Shown here: one piece after another, positions 23,486 through 34,419 of the stretch
Numbering within the stretch: position 1 is the first letter of the stretch
Layout of the letters: each line of letters begins with the position of its first letter
Assembly: GCA_965153355.1 (NCBI GenBank)
Contig: OZ231126.1
Coordinates: 82,832,001 to 82,896,000 of the forward strand
From: Flaccisagitta enflata
Lineage: Eukaryota > Chaetognatha > Sagittoidea > Aphragmophora
Length of the DNA: 64,000 nucleotides
Reading direction: 5' to 3'
The notes under the pieces: generated by a model
The model's input: only the letters and a program-made list of their open reading frames with translations
What the model was told of the DNA's origin: nothing
Database searches by the model: none
Position numbers and translations under genes: made by a program

Positions 23486-23560
<75 letters not shown>
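23468..23560. repeat. (CT)n microsatellite
   Basis: Lies directly 3' of exon 8's donor in the gene direction (GA in the sense strand). Confidence 0.95.
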
Positions 23561-23563
<3 letters not shown>

Positions 23564-23570
23564 CCCTTAC

Positions 23571-23753
23571 CTTGAAGAGATTGGTATCAAGATCGATATT
23601 CTCCGGAAACGTCAAGTCTGCGGCTGGGAATTCTGTGAATTCCGGCGCTTTTTTGCTGCTTCCGGTGATTCTGACTGTGGCTTCGACGGTCGTGGATTTG
23701 CTCGGAGTTCCTTGATCTGTCGCCGTCACCAGCAAAACTACAGTCCGGTCATC
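23571..23753 (-). CDS. cadherin exon 8 (EC end, non-calcium linker, next start)
   Basis: 183 nt (61 codons), phase 0, acceptor TTTAAG and donor GTAAGG. It reads DDRTVVLLVTATDQGTPSKS then TTVEATVRI, the normal end of an EC repeat, followed by TGSSKKAPEFTEF where DxNDNxPxF is expected. Only the P-x-F survives, so this linker probably binds little or no calcium. LTFPENIDLDTNLFK opens the next repeat with an intact PEN (xEx). The donor is followed by a GA (sense) tract of about 90 bp. Confidence 0.9.
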
Positions 23754-23928
23754 CTTAAATTGAAGAATAAAAAAAAACACTATAAAATTGAAAAAAAAGT
23801 GGGTTTCTTTTTCTTTCTTGGTCTGTCTGTCTTTCTGGCGATTTTTTTCATTGGCATTGTGGCATTTGTGTATGAATTAACGGTAATGCGCTGTTGGCGA
23901 ATCTTGACATTTACTATACACACAAATA

Positions 23929-23962
23929 CACACTCACACTCACACTCACACTCACACTCACA

Positions 23963-24026
<64 letters not shown>
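23929..24026. repeat. (CA)n microsatellite
   Basis: CACACT units grading into pure CA, 20 bp from exon 7. Confidence 0.95.
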
Positions 24027-24030
<4 letters not shown>

Positions 24031-24046
24031 GAATTGATAAACTCAC

Positions 24047-24202
24047 CCCTGTAATGGTTTTGGCGATTTCGATCCATCCACTTTGCTCGTCGATTTTGAA
24101 GAATTCCGACGGATCCTCCATCGTATAAATAATGCGGCCATTTTCTTTGGCATCCTTGTCAGTGGCCACAGTGTGCAAAATGGCAGTGGCCACTTTCATA
24201 TC
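24047..24202 (-). CDS. cadherin exon 7 (EC repeat core)
   Basis: 156 nt, phase 0 in and out, acceptor CCAAAG and donor GTGAGT. It encodes DMKVATAILHTVATDKDAKE, NGRIIYTMEDPSEFFKID and EQSGWIEIAKTITG. ATDKDAKENG and FFKIDEQSGWI are standard EC strands. The DRE motif is replaced by TITGDD across the junction to exon 8. The acceptor lies about 45 bp from the end of a 130-bp CT (sense) tract, and the donor runs into a GT (sense) tract. Confidence 0.9.
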
Positions 24203-24237
24203 CTTTGGTTCATGTCATAGGACGGTATTGGGAAATG

Positions 24238-24384
<147 letters not shown>

Positions 24385-24399
24385 CGAAAGGGAAATTGA

Positions 24400-25530
24400 T
24401 AAAACAACTCGAAAACGAAGTGATAAAACACGTAAATAACTAAACACCTTTTGCTCCTCCGTAATCACAAGTTATGCTGATGTGCGATGGCGTAAATGGA
24501 CCATATGCCAGACGGAAAAAAGTCAAATGCCATTCGACTGAATTCGATGTAGGCCAAGAGAGAAACTTGTGTTATTTAGATCTTCTGGCGTTGCGGATAT
24601 GCATGGAGCCCTGATCTATAATGGCAATGATTTTTTACCCTTTTCCGTTAAGCGAAATGGTCATTTTCCATTAACAGGGTTTGCAAAAACTAATGTGATG
24701 ATATTCTGATTTCTGCACACCCCATTAAAAGGTAGATAAGAGTGAAATGCAATGTGCTGCACCTTTATCTGAGAATACAATACAATGGTTCGGCCATGCT
24801 GGTACATCCACGATCCAGTCGATGTTTTGTATAGCTTAGACATTTTCGCTTGGATCGTGATTCTTTTAGATATCCATTAAGATAGCGTTTTCAAAACCCC
24901 AAAATGATTCGCAATAAAGGGTCAAGGATGGTACTAGTAGCCCAATTGCAGTTTGACTCATTGGCTTACCCTGTCATCCTTTTTTATAGAGATGATGATG
25001 AATTGATGGCGAGTTAAATAACACGAATGTGAATGATATGAATATGAATAGAAAGCGAAAGGACTGTTAAGTCAAAGCGATACATGGTTTACCATAACCA
25101 CAAATGCCGTCAAATGGCAAATCTAAAGGAAATACACTCAAGTACCAACTCCTCACAAGTCATTATGGCTTAGGGCTGAGACTCGACGGAATATGTTCTA
25201 TTTCGCGATCTTATGCACGTTTTGGTCTGTTTTTTTTTTTCCGTATGATATGGTTTAAAACATAATGACGACAATGTAGATCCGTGAACCATTCGTTATC
25301 TTACACTTGAAGCTCTTGTTACAATAAAAGGATATAAGCGCGCAGACAAGAGTTTAAAGCCAAGTTAAAAAGCAACGAGAATGCAAAAGAGAGAAAGCGC
25401 GTTTTTACTCTAAAAGCTGTATGGAATGTGTTGAAGGGGTAATACTAATAGTCTAACAGGCGGGTCTGAATGTGGGGTACAAAGTAACTAGAAAAATTAA
25501 AGAAAGAGACATTTTGTGACAACAACAACA
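24400..25530. other. intron, no recognised feature
   Basis: About 1.1 kb between exons 6 and 7, AT-rich and without repeat or exon signal that I can see. Confidence 0.5.
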
Positions 25531-25536
25531 TCAAAC

Positions 25537-25625
25537 CTTTTTGACGACTTGACTGTAAGAGCTTTTGGAGAACTTGGGCGCGTTGTCGTTGACATCCTGG
25601 ACCGTGACCACGGTCGTGCAGAGAC
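25537..25625 (-). CDS. cadherin exon 6 (EC linker)
   Basis: 89 nt, phase 1 in and 0 out, acceptor ATATTAG and donor GTTTGA (weak but with AAG before it). It encodes LCTTVVTVQDVNDNAPKF, a perfect DxNDNxPxF linker, then SKSSYSQVVKK. In the following repeat the xEx Glu is missing (QVVKKDMKVAT). Confidence 0.9.
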
Positions 25626-25923
25626 CTAATATAAACATTTCATCATGGTATTCCAATCGTAAAGCGCTATGAAACCATCCGATAAATAATAGATGTGTCT
25701 TTAGAATAGATTGAAAGAAGGCAAAATACACGGTTAGTCGGCTACCAGTGAAAGGAATGATTTAAGGAGACAGTTTGCGCATTACGGCGCTGGTTAGATA
25801 TGAATAAGAAATATCATATAAAATATCGTAGACGCTAGAAGACATTAACATTTATTACATCAATAAATAAATAGATTCATCGCTCATACAACTGCGCAAA
25901 GCCTCCGCATCTTAGTCAGTAAC

Positions 25924-26137
25924 CTGAGAGTCTGCTGGATTTTTCGCTCTGATCCTCGGCTTGAATGATGAGCCCGTAGACGACGTTTCCTGATGGATCT
26001 TCTCTGTCCAGAGGGATCGTGGTGGTGACAACTCCCGTATCAGGATCAACGGAGAAACGCTTCGTTTCATCGTCTCGATACAAAACCTTATATTTGATTT
26101 GTCCATTTTTGCCCGCGTCTTTGTCAGTCGCTTTCAC
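25924..26137 (-). CDS. cadherin exon 5 (core of EC repeat)
   Basis: 214 nt, phase 0 in and 1 out, acceptor GCAACAG and a slightly unusual donor GTTACT. It encodes VKATDKDAGKNGQIKYKV, FSVDPDTGVVTTTIPLDRED and YGLIIQAEDQSEKSSRLS. All core cadherin motifs are present (ATDKDAGKNG, DPDTGVV, PLDRED, AxDQ). With exons 4 and 6 it forms the most canonical repeat on this side of the gene. Confidence 0.93.
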
Positions 26138-26217
26138 CTGTTGCACATACAATAAAGAAAGAAAACCAAGGGTTAGATTTAATGGCCATTGGCCAAGATA
26201 GTAAAAAAGGAAGCTGG

Positions 26218-26340
26218 TCCGGGCAACGATGCGTCCGGACTGTGTCTCTATGTGCACTAAATATGTGACATTTATGGAGAGACAGATGAACGAACGGACA
26301 GATGAAACGATAAAGCAGTAAAGGAGGCTCTCAAAACATG
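26218..26340 (-). mobile_element. handle-hairpin element, 5' fragment, GATGCGTCCG class
   Basis: CCGGGCAACGATGCGTCCGG (handle 26228-26237) and GGAGGCTCTCAAAA match the copy at 4239-4454. The hairpin end is missing and a CT tract follows. Confidence 0.6.
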
Positions 26341-26363
26341 TCATGCCCGTCTTTTTGCCTTGT

Positions 26364-26485
<122 letters not shown>

Positions 26486-26667
26486 CTTCTCTCCATAGTA
26501 CACCAGTCGCGATTCCCCGTCTATTTCAGACTTAATGGCCTGTCATCCATGACCTAATTCTTTCGGTTCTTTCGGTTTTAAGTCGTTCCCGACATGAATG
26601 ACTCTCTCACGATCTGGAATGTCTTTTTGCTTCATTCACCACTCGTGGTCGGTATACACACTCGCGC

Positions 26668-26841
<174 letters not shown>

Positions 26842-27019
26842 CCTTTAAGCGAGCCTCAATTGATAGATCGCACTCGCGATTGTTTGCTCGCACGCACGAA
26901 AAAATAAAACGTGTGCACAGATTGAGCCCACCCAAATCGACAAGTATAAATTCAAAGCTCCCCCCCCCTTCATGTTTCTCTTCCTTTTTCAAATTTACAA
27001 GACAATTGCCTTTCAGGAT

Positions 27020-27725
27020 TAAATGATAAAATTCGTCGGTTTATGCCGGCGGGGAAAGAGGAATGATCCATCACAAAGACAAGTCATCTGTCATTTGGCC
27101 GCTTCAAATACCGTGTTTGCAATGTATCTCTTTGTCCTGGTTTCCCAATATAGAATGCAAAAAAAACATGAAGATGATTGTTTTCCTTTTATCAAAATTC
27201 ATTCTTCCGTTTTTTTAGCTCCTAAAGTTTCCTACAGAGTTCAATGGGGAAGCTAATTTCCCCATGCTCTTTCGTTGCTAAAGAGATTAACAATTGCCAT
27301 TAAAAATCTCCTATTAAACAAAAATCATTCACAAAACAATGACGTAAATGTTGTGGGTGTTGCCTGTTACACAAATGATTGGCCTAGATAACATACAGGA
27401 AGATTTTTATGGTGTTACAGGCAAACTGAAGCCTGACAGTATCTCCCACAGCGTTATGCAAATTAGGACATAAAAGAAGGCTGCTAAAAAACGGAAGATT
27501 TTTTTAAATATTTTTGGAAGAAGAAAAATGGTCAGGGCCTTAAAAAAAGTCTCTCTGTCTTGGGCAAGCAGGCGAAAAGAAAATCAAAACTTTTGCTATG
27601 TGAAGCGCCCAAATCTGTCGTAACAAAAATTGAGATAAACTGTGAAAATCATCTTTGTTGTTCCTTCCATCGTAAAATGAGATCGCATTTTCGCGGGTGG
27701 GCAAAAGCAGCAGCCCGGGTTAAGT
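27020..27725. mobile_element. palindromic repeat family, copy 1
   Basis: CTTTGTCCTGGTTTCCCAAT with CAATTGCCATT, ACGGAAGATTTTT and CTATGTGAAGC...CAAAT recurs at 42525-43075 and 50380-50890. The outer ends are mirrored. Confidence 0.6.
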
Positions 27726-27869
27726 TAGGTCGATGGGTTCAAATCCTTTAAATGTTCTTTGGATTCTTTGCACCACATGATGGCAGAAGACACCTACTAA
27801 AGTTTCAGGAAGATGGAATGCCGGATGGAGCAAAACGTGGACTCCCACCTACTCATTAGCCCAACAATT

Positions 27870-28190
27870 ATTTACCTAAAGTCATAGGAAGGTTCTCTAT
27901 CAAAGGGAGATAGCTCAATGTCATGTATAGAGATGGTCCATGAAACAAATTTAGCCATGGGACCCCTATAAACTATGGCCGCCACCCACCCCCTTCCCCA
28001 TAATAAAGTATAGGAAACCCTGGAGGTCAAATCTATCCCATACATTCTATATGGGATAAGAGGGGGTGGCGGCCATAGTTTATAGGGGTCCCATAGCTAA
28101 ATTCTCTTCTTGGACCATCTTTATGCATGATTTTGAGCTGTATCCCTTTGATAGAGAACTTTCCTGTGATTTTGGGAAAATTCTTGTTAT
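27870..28190. mobile_element. palindromic element
   Basis: GGGACCCCTATAAACTATGG is mirrored as CCATAGTTTATAGGGGTCCC, and the outer TTCTCTATCAAAGGGA as TCCCTTTGATAGAGAA. The centre is at about 28020. Confidence 0.75.
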
Positions 28191-28615
28191 GCTACTCCTC
28201 ATATCTCCTTTTTCCATCCAAATAATATGCAGGAAGGATTTTGGCATCTTCCTCCTCTTACTCTTACTTATGTTACACTGAGGGAAAGCGGGTGGGTAAT
28301 TGTCCACCTTTTGCATGATCCAGTGTTTTCTACAACGAAATGGTACACATAGCCAGCGAACATAAAGGATCATAGTACATTGGGTCTAAAACCCCCGGCC
28401 TGAGGAGCAATGGCGTTAAAAAACTTTTTGTCATTGGGCAGGGGAAGTTTCGTTCAAAAAAGCACTAGTTACTGAGGTTATTTTGCCCTACAGCCCTGGT
28501 TAAATATTGTCAAGACTCAAGAGTAAACTACAGAAGAAAACCAAAAACATATCCATAAGAGTTGAAAGTAATAAGATGAAATGAAAAGAAAAGATAAAGA
28601 ATAGCAGCCTGAAGG

Positions 28616-29033
28616 CAGTAAGTGGTCAGCGGTACCCGTGCCCTGCTTGAGCAGTATGTGATTTATGTTGAGGAAGAGCAGGGCAGCGGCCCCGAAGGGG
28701 GAAAAGTCCTGTAGAACACAGGGGGAATCTGTCCATCCGTCCGTCCATCAGTCTGACTTCCTTCTATCCAGATTGCCCAGCTATTCAAACTCTCATTAAA
28801 TAACATGGAGAGATGACAAAATGCAGTACATGGAGAACGGTACTTGTCCCCTTCTTGAGTAGTTTGTAGGATTTGGGTTATTTTACTTAGATTTGGGCCA
28901 CACAGTTTGGACTTTGGGCCCGTAAGGAGATGAAACCCTGAGGATGGGGCTGGGGTGGGGGATGGATGGACGGATGGATGGACACATTCCCCTTGTCCTC
29001 TACAGGACTTCATCACTTTCGGGGCCGCTGCCC
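28616..29033. mobile_element. foldback-like element, copy 8
   Basis: Reverse tail (GGTCAGCGGTACCCGTGCCC), then GGGCAGCGGCCCCGAAGGGG, and inverted end GGGGCCGCTGCCC at about 29020. Confidence 0.8.
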
Positions 29034-29176
29034 AAAAAAAGAAAGAAAGAAAAAAAAAAAGATAAAAGAAAAGAAAACTTTGCATTCGACTCGATGGCAC
29101 ACGAGCATCTCGATACAGCTTTTGAAAAAGATTCCGCGATATGAAACCTGGTTTGTTTGTTGCGTCTTTTGTTATG

Positions 29177-29179
<3 letters not shown>

Positions 29180-29214
<35 letters not shown>
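29180..29214. repeat. (CT)n microsatellite
   Basis: About 34 bp. Confidence 0.9.
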
Positions 29215-29217
<3 letters not shown>

Positions 29218-29429
29218 GATTTTAATCAATATCTGATTTTAATCAATATCTGAGATTGTCGCGGGTGCGTGGGAGAGTGTCGTTCTGTCAGATAAACAAC
29301 TTCATAAGATTGAATGCACGTTGGTCTGAATGCACATGCGCTTCGGCAAGAAGGCATTTTGTCGCTATAAAGATGAACGGAAAGTAAGACTTTGGTCCAC
29401 TGGCACTGTTTGGTCAAGTCAGTCATTTT

Positions 29430-30275
29430 ACCAGTAATGGCGGCTGTCGCCGTGAGGAAAAAAGTCGTAAGCATTGGTCACTTTTCACCATGCTTTTATC
29501 TTCAGTCACTGAATTTTTTTTATTTATTAGATCAAATTGAAAGCAATTGTATGTATTGATTGCACTAAAAATCAGAGAAAAATAGAGCTGAGCCAAATGA
29601 GCTGGATGAGCTAAAATATTCAAAATAATTCAACCAGACAACCAGCTTTGCTCACTGACATGCTTTCTTGTATTTACATGCTTAAAGCAAAACATTAATT
29701 TATTTATCCTATCTTGAATTAGAGAAAAAAAGCAAGCTAAATGAGCTAAATAAGCTAGAATACTTAAAACACCCTCACGGTTTAGCAGCTTTGCTCACTG
29801 ACATGTTTTTTTTTATCTGCTTGCTTAAACAAGTATGAAAATATTTATTTATTAATTGTATTTGAAATAAAAAAAAATTGACTGTGCTAAGTGAGCTAAA
29901 TGAGCTTAAATGCTCAAAACGCCCAAACAGATGAGCAGCTGTGCTCATAAACATTTTTTTTTGTATTTGCATGCTCAAGTAAATATAAATACACTCCTTA
30001 ATTGAGCCTACAAAAAAGAAAAAAATTGAAAAAAAATCTTTTTGAATTTTTTGTTAATAAATCTTTTTAAAATCATAGCGTAAAAAATATCTGTCGTATA
30101 GCATTCTGCTTGGCGCCAAATGAAAGAGAATTATCTAATTTACTTACCCTATCAGTTTTATTAGAGGGCTCATTCGCCCTTAGGAGATCCCCAACTTTCC
30201 CATAAGAAAATGAAAACCCTGTTTCTCTCGAATATGTCAAAAAGTCGAAGACTGACTCCGACTTTTTTCCCGAAA
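29430..30275 (-). mobile_element. interspersed element with GAGCTAAATGAG array
   Basis: GGCGGCTGTCGCCGTGAGGA at one end, four to five units of about 115 bp containing GAGCTAAATGAGCT and CTCACTGACATG in the middle, and TTGGCGCCAAATGAAAGAGA with AAGTCGAAGACTGAC at the other end. The same parts occur in reverse order and orientation at 53215-56630. Confidence 0.75.
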
Positions 30276-30359
30276 ATGTGTGCATATGCATGTGCATCTG
30301 CACGTGTAATACATTGTGTATGCATGTCTCCTAGATCCAGTAAACCAGCCTATCCATTT

Positions 30360-30480
30360 CTGTCTGTCTGTTTGCCTGCCTGTTTTTCTCTTCGTCTTGT
30401 AGTTTGTCTGTCGGTCTGTCTTTCTGTCTGTCTGTCTGTCTGTCTGTCTTTCTGTCTGTCTTTCTGTCTATCTGCCTATC
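30360..30480. repeat. (TCTG)n microsatellite
   Basis: Imperfect TCTG/TTTC units. Confidence 0.9.
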
Positions 30481-30670
30481 TTTGTTTCTGTTTGGTTGTG
30501 GGTCTGTCCGTGTTCTCTTTTTGCCGGTCTTTGTGAGTACATAGGTTTGGATGACCGTCTCTATGTGTTCGACTTTCTATCCGTTTATCTGTCTTTCTAT
30601 CTATGTCCGTCTCTGTATCCATCAGGCTGCCTTTCACTTTTTTTTCACACAACATATACACAACATACAC

Positions 30671-30675
<5 letters not shown>

Positions 30676-30714
<39 letters not shown>
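30676..30714. repeat. (CT)n microsatellite
   Basis: Directly 3' of exon 4's donor in the gene direction. Confidence 0.9.
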
Positions 30715-30716
<2 letters not shown>

Positions 30717-30724
30717 TCTCCTAC

Positions 30725-30870
30725 CGTAAACACTTTGGTCCCCGCGGGTTCATTTTCCTTGACGATGGCTTCGTCTTTGTATTTGTCGCATTCTTCGAAG
30801 ACTGGTTTGAAGTTGTTGTAGTCTTTGACATCGACTTTAACGGGGGCGATGACCGAGGTCCCCGACGCGT
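30725..30870 (-). CDS. cadherin exon 4 (EC linker and next repeat start)
   Basis: 146 nt, phase 1 in and 0 out, acceptor TTTGACAG and donor GTAGGA. Residues DASGTSVIAPVKVDVKDYNN close one repeat and FKPVFEECDKYKDEAIVKEN opens the next, followed by EPAGTKVFT. The linker is DVKDYNNFKPVF instead of DxNDNxPxF. VKENEPAGT keeps the Glu of the xEx motif. Two decayed copies of the first part of this exon are found upstream in the gene direction, at 30967-31030 and near 31238-31258. Confidence 0.9.
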
Positions 30871-30964
30871 CTGTCAAAGATTTAAGGAAAGCAAGCGCAT
30901 TAGTACGTGAGTCTATATCTCTGTCAGGCGGTCTGTCTGTGTGTTTGTCTATCTGTTTGTCTCT

Positions 30965-31030
30965 CTGTTGTAGTCTTTGACATCGACTTGCACAGGCGCG
31001 ATCACCGAGGTGCCCGAGGCGTTTGCCAAG
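30965..31030 (-). pseudogene. partial copy of cadherin exon 4
   Basis: Minus strand: ANASGTSVIAPVQVDVKDYN against DASGTSVIAPVKVDVKDYNN of the real exon, with a similar acceptor region. It stops at a TCTG-type tract and cannot be a full exon. Confidence 0.85.
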
Positions 31031-31079
31031 GATAAAAGAAACACAAGGTTTTTCAGGCATGTCTGGCTCTCTGACTCTC

Positions 31080-31167
31080 TGTCTGTCGGTATGTCTGTTT
31101 GCCTATTTGCCTGTCTGTCTGTCCCTCTGTCTGTTTCTATGTATGTCTGTCTGTATGTCTATGTCCT

Positions 31168-31225
<58 letters not shown>
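31080..31225. repeat. (TCTG)n microsatellite
   Basis: TCTG units, purest from about 31166 to 31225. Confidence 0.95.
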
Positions 31226-31234
31226 CGTGTGTTT

Positions 31235-31262
31235 GTTGAAATTACCGGATGCGTTTGTTATT
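31235..31262 (-). pseudogene. second, shorter relic of cadherin exon 4
   Basis: Minus strand AATAACAAACGCATCCGG reads ITNASG, matching the start of the exon 4 copy at 30965-31030. Confidence 0.5.
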
Positions 31263-31493
31263 GGCGAAGAGGAGGGCAGAAAACAGGAGACAGGCATCAG
31301 GCAGGCAACAGGCAGACACAGGCAACAGGGATTGATTCAAAGGACTGTATGTCTGTCTGTTGCCAAAAAAGATTGAATCACTCATAAGAATGCAAAGGAG
31401 ATAAACGAAAAAGTGTCTGACTGATAAGTTGGTTTTCTTCTTTTTCTTCTTGGATCAGCTGAGGCTCCAATTGCAAAACCAAAGGAGGATCAA

Positions 31494-32312
31494 GTAGATG
31501 TCTTTTGTGTCTTTTGTGTCTTTTGTGTCCTTTGGGTCTTAAGTGTCATTAGTGTCTTTTGTATTGGGGGTCTTTAGCGTTTTTTGCGTTTTAAGTGTAT
31601 TTTGGGTCTTAAGTGTCTATAATGTCTTTCGAGTCTTTTGTGTCGTTTGTGTCACTTGGGTCTATTGTGTCTTTTGTGTTTTTGGTGTCTTTTGTGTCCT
31701 TTGTGTCTTCTGCGTCTTAGGTGTCATAAGCGTCATTTGCGTCTTAAGTGTCTTTTGTATTACTAGTGTCTTTTCCGTCTTTTGTGTCTTTTGTGTCTTT
31801 TGTGTCTTTTGTGTCTTTTGTGTCTTTTGTGTCTTTTGTGTCTTTTGTGTCCTTTGTGTCCTTTGAGTCTGTTGTGTCTTTTGTGTTGTTTGTGTTGTTC
31901 ATGTCTTTTTTGGCCATCGTGTCTTCTGCGTTTAAAGTATCTTTAGCATCTTAAGTGTCTTTAGTGTCCTTTGTGTCTTAGGTGTCTTACGTTTCTTTTG
32001 CGCCTTAAGGGTCTTTTGCACTTCTAGTGTCTTTTGAGTCTTAAGTGTCTTTTGTGTCTCTTGTGTCTTTTGTGTCTCTCTTGTGTCTTTTGTGTCTTTT
32101 GTGTCTCTCGTGTATTTTGTGTCTCTTGTGTATTATGTGTCTTTATGTCTTTTGTGTATTTTGCGTCTTTTGTGTCTCTTGTGTCCTTTGTGTCTTAAGC
32201 GTATTTTGTATTTCTAGTGTCTTTGGCGTCCTAAGTGTCTATAGTGTCTATAGTTTCTTTTGTGCCTTTGTGTCTTTCGTGTCTTTTGTGTCTTTTACGC
32301 TGTAAGTGTCTT
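31494..32312. repeat. 9-bp minisatellite (TGTCTTTTG)n
   Basis: About 820 bp of TTTTGTGTC units with many TTAAGTGTC and TCTCTTGTG variants. The frames stay open (SFV and FCV peptide repeats), which is expected for a 9-bp unit. Confidence 0.9.
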
Positions 32313-32464
32313 CGTAGGTTTCTTTTCAGTGTGTTAGGTTGCCATTTTGAACATGTTATACTTCTGTACTTTTATTTTTCCCACGTTTTGTCTGACTCGG
32401 TTTGTAATTTCTATTTGCAATGAATTGCAATCAACCAAAAATCCTCTTTCGCTTTCCCTTTGCT

Positions 32465-32492
32465 CAATTCTTATGATGACGTTGAAGCTGTA
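32465..32492 (-). pseudogene. duplicated donor end of cadherin exon 3
   Basis: TGATGACGTTGAAGCTGTAT occurs here and inside exon 3 at 32552-32574, and the copies share the codons for YSFNVII. The copy lacks the GTGAGT donor. Confidence 0.7.
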
Positions 32493-32547
32493 TTTCCCAT
32501 GCTAACCCTTCTTCACCCTTGCCCTTGCTCACAAATCCCTTACTCAC

Positions 32548-32673
32548 CTCTAATGATGACGTTGAAGCTGTATTGTGTTTGTGTGAAGATTTCACGAGTG
32601 CCATCTTTGACTTGCAGACGAATAACGCCCGTGTATTCGTCGATTTTAAACGGACCATACTCCTTCACGCCAC
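32548..32673 (-). CDS. cadherin exon 3 (middle of EC repeat)
   Basis: 126 nt, phase 1 in and 1 out, acceptor CTCCAG at the end of a CT tract and donor GTGAGT. It encodes GVKEYGPFKIDEYTGVIRLQ followed by VKDGTREIFTQTQYSFNVIIR. FKIDEYTGVI is the classic FxIdxxTGxI strand of EC repeats, while the LDRE motif is altered to VKDGTRE. A short copy of the 3' end of this exon, without an obvious function, lies about 70 bp downstream at 32469-32492. Confidence 0.9.
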
Positions 32674-32674
32674 C

Positions 32675-32678
<4 letters not shown>

Positions 32679-32761
<83 letters not shown>
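32679..32761. repeat. (GA)n microsatellite
   Basis: CT in the gene sense, running right up to exon 3's acceptor as its pyrimidine tract. Confidence 0.95.
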
Positions 32762-32764
<3 letters not shown>

Positions 32765-32825
32765 CTTGAATTTCCGTTGTCAAACGCAGGTCATAACTGC
32801 AATTTCCACAGTCTCCGCCTTCCTT

Positions 32826-32935
32826 TATGGGCAGCAGCCCCAAAGGCGCCGGTGACCTATGCTCTCACACATATGGGAGATTTTCCCCTCCTTCTTCTTG
32901 TCCTTCTTCTCCGTCCCCCCCCCCCGCAGGCTTTG
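32826..32935. mobile_element. foldback-like element, end fragment
   Basis: GGGCAGCAGCCCCAAAGGC, CCTATGCT and CTCCTTCTTCTT match the left end at 33421-33540. Confidence 0.6.
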
Positions 32936-33201
32936 ATCCCAGTAGAGCGTCGCGGTCTCATTGATTAGTTAGATCGTATGGCGATTTTGAAAAACTAATC
33001 ATTGGCCGGTTTTGCCTATTAGAAACCGCCATTCATCGGTTACCTGTCATTGTCAGCCTGTCTGTCTGCTCTCGCTCTCTCTCTCTCTTACTTTCGATTT
33101 TCATGACCATATTTCAGGTGATTCGCTCACCTCAAATTAAGTGGTTAGTTGGCTGACGACCAGGTCAGTTGCATCGCCTTCAGTCAATTCATGGAATATT
33201 C

Positions 33202-33247
<46 letters not shown>

Positions 33248-33332
33248 GAAGTAGGGCCTCGTGAGCCTTTACAGACTAGTTACTACGCGCATCACTCCTA
33301 GTACAGTTTCTGAGTCTAACCCAAATTATTTT

Positions 33333-34113
33333 TAGTCGCGTGCTACGCGACTCTACACCCCGCTTTGTCGGTCCGTCGGTCGGTCGGTCGGTCGGTCGGT
33401 TGGTTGGTCGGTCGGTCCCCTTTTGGGCAGCGGCCCCGAAGGGGCCGATGACCTATGCTTTCACACATAGGGGAAATTTCTCCTTCTCCTCCTTCTCCTT
33501 CTCCTTCTTCTTCTTCTTCTCCGTCCCCCCCCCCCTCGAGACCCAAATCCTAGCCTCAGGGCTCAAATCCCAGCCTCGAAGCTCAAATCCCAGCCTTGAG
33601 GCTCAAATCCCAGCCTCAAGCCCAAAATCCTAATCTTGAGGCCCAAATCTTAGCCTCGAGGCTCAAATCCCAACCTTGAAGCTCATATCCCGGCTACAAG
33701 GCTAAAATCCCAGCCTCGAGGCTCAAATCCCAGCCTCGAGGCTCAAATCCCGGCCTCGAGGCTCAAATCCCAGCCACAAGGCTCAAATCCCAGCCTCAAG
33801 GCTCAAATCCCAGCCTCGAGGCTCAAATCCCAGCCTCAAGGCCCCCATTCCAGCCTTGAGGCTCAAATAAAAACAGCATAGGTCATCGGCCCCTTCGGGG
33901 CCGCTGCCCCTCTAACCACCTCACACCCACATACACTCACCAAGGGGCAACGGGTACCGCTGACCATCTAACGCTTTTGCGACTATTTACTTTTTCGGTG
34001 TTTTTGAGCTTTTTGAGCATACGGCTCCTGCCCAGATGACCCAGTGACCTTCTCCAGCACTGCTCCTGCCCACCCGCACCCGACTAGGGTAGCCGTGTAT
34101 CCGGCCTTGTTTC
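33333..34113 (+). mobile_element. handle-hairpin element interrupted by a foldback-like element
   Basis: Hairpin AGTCGCGTGCTACGCGACT (33334-33352) and GGTC repeats on the left. GGCTCCTGCC, handle complement GCACCCGACT (34076-34085) and GTATCCGGCCTTGTTT on the right. A foldback-like element fills 33421-33995. Confidence 0.75.
33421..33995. mobile_element. foldback-like element, copy 9, nested
   Basis: GGGCAGCGGCCCCGAAGGGG to GGGGCCGCTGCCCC at about 33910 and tail GGGTACCGCTGACCAT. The core has about 16 units AGGCTCAAATCCCAGCCTCG of 20 bp. Confidence 0.8.
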
Positions 34114-34419
34114 TTACCAAAATAGCTAAAGTCAAATGATTGTCACCTGTGTTACCAAAATTCAACAAACCACCCAAGAGTAAGATCGTTAAGAAACCAT
34201 ACCCTTAAAGGATAGAATCGAGGTCAAGCTTAATGCAACCGCCGGACATTCTAATTTGTGACACATTGCAGCAGAAGTGATTAGTGATGAACGCCCTGAA
34301 AACCGGAAAAAAGTAATCGGAAACCGCGGTTTCAGCGCCAACCGGAAACGGAAGTCGCGTGGCGATTAGGAGGCGCGTCGAAATCGCGTCGAAATCGTGG
34401 CAAAAATGCCCCACCGCAA

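Noticed and set aside
27023-27256. 77-codon plus frame, with similar frames near 42900 and 50800
   Set aside because: They are parts of the palindromic repeat family and are not conserved in frame between copies.
27700-27760. tRNA B-box-like GGTTCAAATCC
   Set aside because: No T-stem, A box or acceptor stem can be paired around it.
30073-30303. 76-codon frame in the 29430-30275 element
   Set aside because: The matching segment at 53220-53420 does not preserve the frame.
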